Assembly: GCA_937982495.1 (NCBI GenBank) | Contig: CALJLX010000332.1 | Location: 1 to 12,912, forward strand | Source of the DNA: an uncultured Desulfuromonas sp. | Lineage (GTDB): Bacteria > Desulfobacterota > Desulfuromonadia > Desulfuromonadales > Trichloromonadaceae | Length of the DNA stretch: 12,912 bases | Direction of reading: 5' to 3' | In this document: positions 7,284 through 12,912 of the stretch, piece after piece | Numbering within the stretch: the stretch's first letter is position 1 | Layout: each line of letters begins with the position of its first letter | The notes under the pieces: generated by a model | The model's input: the letters and a program-made list of their open reading frames with translations, nothing else | Database searches by the model: none | Told to the model about the DNA's origin: nothing | Translations under genes and position numbers: made by a program

Positions 7284-8228
7284 TCATGGCCGGCTCTGAA
7301 AATTTGTCGAAGAGGATCTGGCTTCTCGCCCCGCTTGGATTTCCTCAAGGGCCAGGGCCACGGCCCGGTCGTAGGGGATCAGCGATTCGGGGATCAGTTC
7401 GCGGAGGCGGTTTTCCCGGCAGACTACCTCGTTATTCAGTCCTTTGAGCAAGGCCAGCGCCACCTCGCTTTTGACCGGCGAGAGCAGGCCGATCAGCCGC
7501 GAGGTCAGCCAGGCCGAGAAGACCGGGGTGGGGAAATAGAGATTGACGTGGCCGGCGACCTGGGCCAGATGTTCGAGCATCTCCCGGTAGCTGAGGATCT
7601 CCGGCCCGCCGATGTCGAAGGTGGCTCCGGCGGTCGCTTCCGCGTTCAGGCAACCGGCCAGGTAGCCGATCACGTTGTCGACGGCGATGGGTTGACAGCG
7701 GGTCCGCAAGCCGGGCAGGTCGGGGATGACCGGTTGGGTGCGGACCAGGAAGCGCAGGATTTCAAAGGATGAGCCGCCGGCGCCGATGATGACGGCGGCG
7801 CGCAGGACAGTGGTGGCGAAGTTCCCCCGGCGCAGGATTTCCCCCACTTCGTGGCGGCTGCGCAAATGGTCCGAGAGCTCTTCGTGGGCGCCCAGCCCCG
7901 ACAGGTAAATGACCCGCCGCAGCTTCGCCCGTTCGGCGGCGGCGACGAAATTTTCCGCCGCCGCCCGATCCCTGGCGGCGAAATCCTTCTCTCCGGCGTC
8001 GAGGGAATGGACCAGATAGTAGGCGGTGTCGATGCCGTCGAGGGCGTCCCTCAGGGAGTCCGGGTCGAGCAGGTCGGCGATCACGTTTTCCACGCCGCCC
8101 GACGATGCGGCGACTTTCCGTCGCGACAGACAGCGCGGCAGGTAGCCTTCGGCCAGGAGCCTGGCGACCAGTCGCCGGCCGATGAAGCCGCTCGCTCCGG
8201 TCACGAGAATTTTTGGCTTGTCCGCCAT
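7284..8228 (-). CDS. atypical SDR / NAD(P)-binding NmrA-like protein
   Basis: 314 residues, start MADKPKILVTG with an AAAGG-type ribosome site about 6 nt upstream (minus strand); a longer frame upstream adds residues of no family resemblance. The Rossmann glycine motif is G11-A-S-G-F-I-G17. ADLLDPDSL (51-59) and YYLVHSL (70-76) follow the atypical-SDR pattern, then VIYLSGLG (107-114). The catalytic YxxxK of classical SDRs is missing: the equivalent region reads HLRSRHEVGEIL, as in the complex-I NDUFA9-like and NmrA-like subgroups, which often act as chaperones, redox sensors or reductases of bulky lipids. C-terminal half FDIGGPEILSYREM is typical of this subgroup. Upstream of the glycosyltransferase on the same strand, so a shared envelope or lipid pathway is plausible. 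Substrate unknown. Confidence 0.88.
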   Translation of the reverse strand: MADKPKILVTGASGFIGRRLVARLLAEGYLPRCLSRRKVAASSGGVENVIADLLDPDSLRDALDGIDTAYYLVHSLDAGEKDFAARDRAAAENFVAAAERAKLRRVIYLSGLGAHEELSDHLRSRHEVGEILRRGNFATTVLRAAVIIGAGGSSFEILRFLVRTQPVIPDLPGLRTRCQPIAVDNVIGYLAGCLNAEATAGATFDIGGPEILSYREMLEHLAQVAGHVNLYFPTPVFSAWLTSRLIGLLSPVKSEVALALLKGLNNEVVCRENRLRELIPESLIPYDRAVALALEEIQAGREARSSSTNFQSRP

Positions 8229-8331
8229 CGCAGCCTTTCCTTTCTCTCTTCCGCTTGGCCCAAACACGTAAAGGGCACGTGGGATGAGAACAGAATTGTA
8301 GCCGGACAGGCGCCGGCGGTCCACCCGACGA

Positions 8332-8367
8332 CCGACGCCCCCGGAAAGTTTTTCCCGAGGGCGTCGG
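8332..8367. terminator. strong hairpin between ferritin-like and SDR genes
   Basis: Perfect 9-bp arms CCGACGCCC (8332-8340) and GGGCGTCGG (8359-8367). An inner GGAAA/TTTCC pairing extends the stem. It lies 39 bp beyond the ferritin-like stop on the minus strand. No U-run follows on that strand, so intrinsic termination is only possible; it could instead be a 3'-end stabilising or attenuating structure before the SDR gene. Confidence 0.5.
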
Positions 8368-8405
8368 CTGGTTCATGGATTTCCGCTTGGGGGGGAGAGC
8401 GCCGG

Positions 8406-8906
8406 TCAGCGGGGCGCCGGCATCATCAGGTCGAGGTCTTCGAGCAGCGCCTGGAGATCCTCTTCGTGTTCGACCTCCTGGGTGAGGATGGTCAGGGCCA
8501 TGTTATAGGTGAGGGGGTCCTTGCCCTCGGTCAGTTTCATCATCCGGTCATAAACGCCGATGGCGCACTGTTCGGCCTGGATGTTCTGCTGCAGCAGGGT
8601 GCGAACGAAGGGGTCGTCGGGCGCGTCGTAGCCGCAGTTGCTCCAGTCGAACCAGACCTTGGGCGTGGTGAGCGGGGTGCCGCCGAGCTGGATGATGCGG
8701 TCGGCGACCAGGTTCGCATGCCCCAACTCCTCGGTGGCGTGCTGGAGCAGTTCGGCGATGACGGCGTCCTTCATCGGTCCCTTGGCGACCTTGGCGCCGA
8801 CCCAGTACTGGTAGTAGGCCAGCCACTCGTCGGCGAAGGCCTTGTTGAGCAGTTTCAACAGTTCCTCGACATCCAATCCGATGATCGCCCTGCCTTTGGT
8901 TCCCAT
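8406..8906 (-). CDS. Dps-like ferritin (thioferritin/DPSL-type diiron protein)
   Basis: 166-residue four-helix-bundle protein expected to oxidise and store iron or detoxify peroxide in a cytosolic shell. Diiron ligands are visible: E27 (DEWLAYYQYW), E60 and H63 (EELGHA), E112 (AEQC), E144 and H147 (EVEHEED). Two cysteines, C91 (NCGYD) and C114 (EQC), flank the fourth-helix region with a spacing close to that of the Cys pair of archaeal and Bacteroides Dps-like 'thioferritins', which supports that subfamily over bacterioferritin; no haem-ligand Met is evident. Start ATG 8906 has an excellent AAGGAGGT (8919-8912) 5 nt upstream, implying high expression. Single-gene unit with its own upstream region; divergent from the histidine kinase. 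Useful to an anaerobe meeting oxygen. Confidence 0.88.
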   Translation of the reverse strand: MGTKGRAIIGLDVEELLKLLNKAFADEWLAYYQYWVGAKVAKGPMKDAVIAELLQHATEELGHANLVADRIIQLGGTPLTTPKVWFDWSNCGYDAPDDPFVRTLLQQNIQAEQCAIGVYDRMMKLTEGKDPLTYNMALTILTQEVEHEEDLQALLEDLDLMMPAPR

Positions 8907-8952
8907 GGGCCACCTCCTTTTCCGCGCGCGGGTAAAAAATGTTCTTTATCCG

Positions 8953-8978
8953 TTTATCGCGTCGGCGGCGTTTGTCAA
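8953..8978 (-). promoter_or_regulatory. possible promoter of the ferritin-like gene
   Basis: Minus strand shows a perfect TTGACA at 8978-8973. No good -10 lies at 17 bp; GATAAA at 8958-8953 gives a 14-bp spacer and a second GATAAA at 8950-8945 gives 22 bp. A promoter needing an activator, or a different sigma factor, would explain the poor spacing. Only the -35 match is solid. Confidence 0.3.
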
Positions 8979-9143
8979 CGGGGCCGGATAGGCGAAATGC
9001 AGTTGTCGATGCCCGCGCGGGGTGTCGCCGCCGTATCGCCACCATCCGGACGCTGGACCGTTCAGCTTTTTTTGATTGCTTTTGCTTTTTTGTTGGGCTA
9101 CTCAGCGTGCATGAGCAAAGGGGAAAGGCGGGATGAAGGGATC

Positions 9144-10402
9144 ATGGCGGCAATGAAACGGATTCCCCTCGGACCGGGCTTCTGGCTGGTGCTGGTCGGA
9201 CTGCTCTTTTCCGGTCTGCTCGGGGCCTTCGGGGTGAGCAACTACCGCAGCGCCCGGCCCATCGCCGAGGGAACCCTTCGCGGTTTGGCCCTGTCCCTGG
9301 CGTCGACCTTCGAGGCGCTGGCCAACCAGGATCCCTCCCTGGTCCTGCTGCGCCGGGTGAGCAGTCCGGATATCGCCTTTTACGCGGTCGGCGATTCCGC
9401 GGGCCTGCTTCTTTTTCACAGCAATCCCGACCTGGTCGGCACGCTGACGGCGGATGACTACACGCCGCCGGCCTTTACCGCCCGGGGCTTCTGGGAAGGG
9501 CGCATCGTGCTCGGCACCGGCGAGGAAGTTTACGAGTTTCTCGCCCCCCTGCACCTGCCCGACCGGCAACTGATTCAGCGGCTGGTGCTGCATACCTACC
9601 AGGCCGACGCCGTGGTCCGGCGGGCGCGCAACGGACTCATGGTCCTCGGCCTGCTGCTGGCGGCGGGCTGGGGCATGGGCATCGTCCTTTACCTCCAGGC
9701 GCGCCGCGCCGCCCGCCACCGTCGGGAAATGGCCCGGCAGCAACATCTCGCCCAACTCGGCACCCTCGGGGCGGTGCTGGCGCACGAGGTACGCAATCCT
9801 CTTTCCGGCATCAAGGGCTACGCCCAACTGCTCGAAGAAACCCTGGGGCATGAGGAACAGCGCCAGTTCGCCCGGCAGGTGGTGACCGAGTCGGTGCGCC
9901 TCGAAGAGCTGGTCAACGATCTGCTCGCCTATGCCCAGCCCTCCCTTCCCAAGCTCGCCCCGGTCGCGCTTCCGGCTCTGGCGCAAGAGGTGTTGGCCCT
10001 GGTCGAAGGGAGTGCCCGCGCCGCCGGGGTGCGCCTGGAATGCGCCGAAGACGCGAGTCCGCCGGTACTGGCCGACGCCGACCGCCTGCGCCAGGTGTTG
10101 CTCAATTTGCTGGTCAATGCCGTGCAGGCGACGGCGGCGGGCGGCGAGGTGCGGCTGACGGCGTGGGAGCGCGGGGGGAAAGTGGCGCTGCAAGTGAGCG
10201 ACACCGGCCAGGGAATCGCCGCCGAGGATCTGCCGCGCATCTTCGAGCCCTTTTTCACCCGGCGGGCGCGGGGGACCGGTCTCGGCCTGGCCATCTGCAA
10301 GAAATATCTGGATGAAATGCACGGAACCCTGACCGTCGAAAGTGTTCCCGGGCAGGGGAGCGTCTTCACGGTCACCTTGCCGACGGCGAAGAGGAGCGGA
10401 CA

Positions 10403-10406
<4 letters not shown>
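9144..10406 (+). CDS. membrane sensor histidine kinase (ZraS/NtrB-like)
   Basis: 420 residues from ATG 9144, preceded by GAAGGG (9135-9140) at only 3 nt; ATG 9153 and 9111 are alternatives. TM1 about 12-32, extracytoplasmic sensor about 33-160 with a Cache-like stretch (IAFYAVGDSAGLLLFHSNPDLVGT, split by motif D-x-x-G-x-L-x-x-H), TM2 about 164-184, no clear HAMP or PAS, then a dimerisation domain with phospho-acceptor H214 in AHEVRNPL and an ATPase domain: N-box N325 (LLNLLVNAVQA), G1 DTGQGI (353-358), F-box IFEPFFT, G2 GTGLGLAI. It would phosphorylate the regulator encoded next, overlapping by ATGA. Architecture matches ZraS-type kinases that sense envelope or metal stress; the actual signal is unknown. 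The frame is open for more than 1 kb upstream but that part is antisense to other genes. Confidence 0.9.
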
Positions 10407-11752
<1,346 letters not shown>

Positions 11753-11754
11753 TG

Positions 11755-11806
11755 GGTGCAAAAATGGTGTCGGTAGATGCAATTTTTGCACCTTGTGGTT
11801 TGCACC
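11755..11806. promoter_or_regulatory. candidate upstream activator sites (TGCA-type inverted repeats)
   Basis: A perfect 10-bp inverted repeat GGTGCAAAAA (11755-11764) / TTTTTGCACC (11783-11792) with an 18-bp gap. Nested in it is TGCAA-TTT-TTGCA (11778-11790), and a further half-site TTTGCACC lies at 11799-11806. The cluster lies 60-110 bp upstream of the sigma-54 promoter, the usual place for an NtrC-family enhancer, and immediately after the regulator gene. An alternative role as a terminator hairpin of the regulator gene is weaker because the arms are 18 bp apart and no T-run follows the full stem. Confidence 0.6.
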
Positions 11807-11816
11807 AGGGCTTCGT

Positions 11817-11833
11817 TTCACAATTTAAGTGAA
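11817..11833. repeat. TTCAC-N7-GTGAA inverted repeat
   Basis: Perfect 5-bp arms TTCAC (11817-11821) and GTGAA (11829-11833) around AATTTAA, between the putative enhancer and the sigma-54 promoter. The AT core could be a bend or an operator for a second regulator. Chance occurrence cannot be excluded. Confidence 0.35.
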
Positions 11834-11866
11834 GTGATTCCATGTGGTTGTGAATCTTTTCCCGGT

Positions 11867-11882
11867 TGGCACGGTCTGTGGA
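11867..11882 (+). promoter_or_regulatory. sigma-54 (-24/-12) promoter
   Basis: TGGCACG (11867-11873), a perfect -24 element, then a 4-bp gap and GTGGA (11878-11882) at the -12 position (consensus TTGCA; three of five match, the C of GC is G). The spacing is exactly canonical. Transcription would begin near 11893, giving a leader of about 40 nt before the ATG at 11936. The adjacent NtrC-family gene supports the call. Confidence 0.7.
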
Positions 11883-11935
11883 TTATTGAGGCTTGCGCGC
11901 ATTAACCCACAACACACCAACACGGAGGATTCATC

Positions 11936-12265
11936 ATGAAAAAGCAGTTCGTCAAAGTTGTTGTTCTGGCCGCGGCCTGTACCCTGGCCCTGGGCGGTTA
12001 CGCTTTCGCCGGCAAGGGCGCCGGGGCCGGCGGTGCCGGCGGCAAGGGCTTGCAGACCCGCACCGCGACCAAGGTCCACACCCAGAGCAAACTTCAGACC
12101 CAGTCCCGGCAGCAGTTGCATGTCAACACCGGCGACGGTCTGACCACCCCGGCGGGCAGCGCCCAGGGCAGCCAGCGCAAGCTCGGGCTCGCCGACGGCT
12201 CGGAACTCGCCCCCCGTCCCCAGGACGGCACCGGCTTCGGCAGCTCGAAGCGGACGGTGGAATAA
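11936..12265 (+). CDS. small exported low-complexity protein
   Basis: 109 residues. ATG 11936 is preceded by GGAGG (11924-11928) at 7 nt. A clear Sec signal peptide runs MKKQFVKVVV... to a likely cleavage after YAFA (residue 25). The mature part is about 84 residues: a Gly/Ala-rich start with Lys (GKGAGAGGAGGKG), a basic Gln/Thr/Ser-rich middle with repeated TQS motifs, and a Gly/Ser/Asp tail. It has no Cys and no recognisable fold, and is probably disordered in the periplasm or outside the cell. First gene downstream of the sigma-54 promoter, so expected to be induced by the kinase-regulator pair. Function unknown. A structural or stress-related matrix or periplasmic role is only a guess. 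Confidence 0.82.
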   Translation: MKKQFVKVVVLAAACTLALGGYAFAGKGAGAGGAGGKGLQTRTATKVHTQSKLQTQSRQQLHVNTGDGLTTPAGSAQGSQRKLGLADGSELAPRPQDGTGFGSSKRTVE

Positions 12266-12275
12266 TTCTTGATTC

Positions 12276-12307
12276 CGGGAGGCCGGAGCTTGCTCTCCGG
12301 CCTCCCG
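12276..12307 (+). terminator. 13-bp perfect hairpin between the two exported-protein genes
   Basis: Left arm 12276-12288 and right arm 12295-12307 pair perfectly over 13 bp (CGGGAGGCCGGAG with its complement) around a 6-nt loop CTTGCT. It starts 10 bp after the upstream stop. TGGGATC follows rather than a T-run, so full intrinsic termination is unlikely. It may protect the 3' end of the upstream mRNA or reduce read-through into the next gene. Confidence 0.65.
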
Positions 12308-12340
12308 TGGGATCAGGTTTCACGCAGGAAAGGTATCGCC

Positions 12341-12850
12341 ATGACCGGCCGTTTTTTTCTCATTCTGCTTGCCCTTGGCCTCTGTTGGTCCGCGCCGTCC
12401 CCGGCCCGCGCCGGATGGTGGTTCGGCTCCGACAGCGCCTGGGAGAAGAGCGGCCTCGATCTGCACCAGGGCTATGACGAAAATACGGTGATTTCCCTCA
12501 GCGGCACGGTGGTCGAAATCTCCCCGGGGCAGGGACGGGAACCGGCCCTGGCGGTGGTGGAGAGCGGCGGGGAGCGGGTCTCGCTGGTCCTCGGTCCCGG
12601 CGATTACTGGCGGGAGCAGGGATTGGAACTGCGTCCCGGCGATGTCGTTTCGGCGCGGGGCTCCAAGGCCCTGGGGAAGGACGGCGTCGCCTATCTCATG
12701 GTGCAGAACATCGCCCGCGCCGGGGACAGCCGGGAAATCGCCTTGCGCCAGCGCGATACCGGCCGCCCGGCCTGGTCGGGCGGGCAGCGGCCCATGCACC
12801 AGCGCCCCATGCCGATGCGGCAAATGCGCGGCGGAGGCCGCAACCATTAA
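12341..12850 (+). CDS. exported small beta-domain protein with Met/His-rich tail
   Basis: 169 residues. ATG 12341 is preceded by AGGAAAGG (12326-12333) at 7 nt; an upstream ATG at 12269 lies inside the hairpin region and is unlikely. Signal peptide 1-24, cleavage after PARA. Residues about 50-125 alternate beta-strand patterns (ISLSGTVVEI, ALAVVESGGERVSLVLGPG, LRPGDVVSARGSK, VAYLMVQNI), suggestive of a small OB-like barrel; no database family can be named with certainty. The C-terminal tail (about 149-169) is rich in Met, His, Arg and Gln (M152, H153, M157, M159, M162, H169), a composition seen in periplasmic Cu/Ag-binding tails. Probably read through from the sigma-54 promoter past the hairpin. 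A metal- or envelope-stress role fits the ZraSR-like context but is inference. Confidence 0.8.
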   Translation: MTGRFFLILLALGLCWSAPSPARAGWWFGSDSAWEKSGLDLHQGYDENTVISLSGTVVEISPGQGREPALAVVESGGERVSLVLGPGDYWREQGLELRPGDVVSARGSKALGKDGVAYLMVQNIARAGDSREIALRQRDTGRPAWSGGQRPMHQRPMPMRQMRGGGRNH

Positions 12851-12862
12851 GGGTTAACGGCT

Positions 12863-12912
12863 GATGAAAAACGCCCATCTGCGGCGTTGCCCTCATCCTC
12901 GTCGCTGCGACG
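12863..12912. repeat. left part of a palindromic dispersed repeat (truncated by window end)
   Basis: After the last gene the sequence GATGAAAAACGCCC begins a stretch of nested dyads: AACGCC-N7-GGCGTT (12870-12888) and CGTCG-CTG-CGACG (12900-12912). I recall similar intergenic elements ending in GGGCGTTTTTCATC in Desulfuromonadales genomes, where a full copy is a long imperfect palindrome. The second half would lie beyond the window. The dyads are seen; membership in a repeat family is from memory. Confidence 0.45.

Noticed and set aside
7851..9143. Very long open frame upstream of the histidine kinase, suggesting an 851-residue protein
   Set aside because: This part runs antisense to the SDR and ferritin-like genes, which have clear families and ribosome sites, and it contains no recognisable domain.
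11755..11792. Inverted repeat as an intrinsic terminator of the regulator gene
   Set aside because: Arms are separated by 18 bp and no T-run follows; the TGCA half-sites repeat a third time, favouring binding sites.

Overview
The window is GC-rich, tightly packed bacterial chromosome. It carries an NtrC-type activator with its own sigma-54 promoter, a GT2 glycosyltransferase, a Dps-like ferritin, and at its right edge the start of what looks like a dispersed palindromic repeat that I associate with Desulfuromonadales/Geobacterales genomes. A delta-proteobacterial anaerobe of that kind is the best guess from style and gene content; there is no rRNA or other marker to prove it. No tRNA, rRNA, CRISPR array, insertion sequence or integrase is visible.

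Left end (1-3302, + strand): a two-gene unit. The first gene runs in from outside the window and encodes a CHAT (caspase-like) protease with a polyglutamine linker. The second, 9 bp downstream, encodes an alpha/beta-hydrolase of the PGAP1/lipase type with an extra N-terminal domain. A protease plus a putative lipase in one transcript resembles protease-activated effector systems in bacterial immunity and is the best candidate here for an undescribed system. By eye the pair is less GC-rich and less codon-biased than the rest, and its upstream partners are not in view.

3371-6064: a minus-strand operon of a cysteine desulfurase resembling DndA (the phosphorothioation-type desulfurase) followed by two small, mutually related 84-85-residue proteins of unknown function. 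It is divergent from a LysR regulator across an AT-rich intergenic region that holds two matching operator-like dyads exactly 31 bp apart and a good promoter for the desulfurase operon. No other dnd genes are present.

6068-8906 (minus strand): a thioferritin-like diiron protein with a near-perfect Shine-Dalgarno, then an atypical SDR (NAD(P)-binding, without the YxxxK pair) and a membrane GT2 glycosyltransferase. The last two probably form an operon acting on a lipid or envelope substrate.

9144-12850 (+ strand): a membrane histidine kinase and an NtrC-family response regulator overlapping by 4 bp, then a regulatory region with TGCA-type inverted repeats and a sigma-54 promoter, then two exported small proteins. 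The first is low-complexity and Gly/Gln/Thr-rich. The second is a possible small beta-barrel with a Met/His-rich tail. A 13-bp perfect hairpin without a U-tract lies between them. The simplest reading is a ZraSR-like envelope or metal-stress switch that drives its adjacent exported products. Its activator carries GAFSGA instead of GAFTGA.
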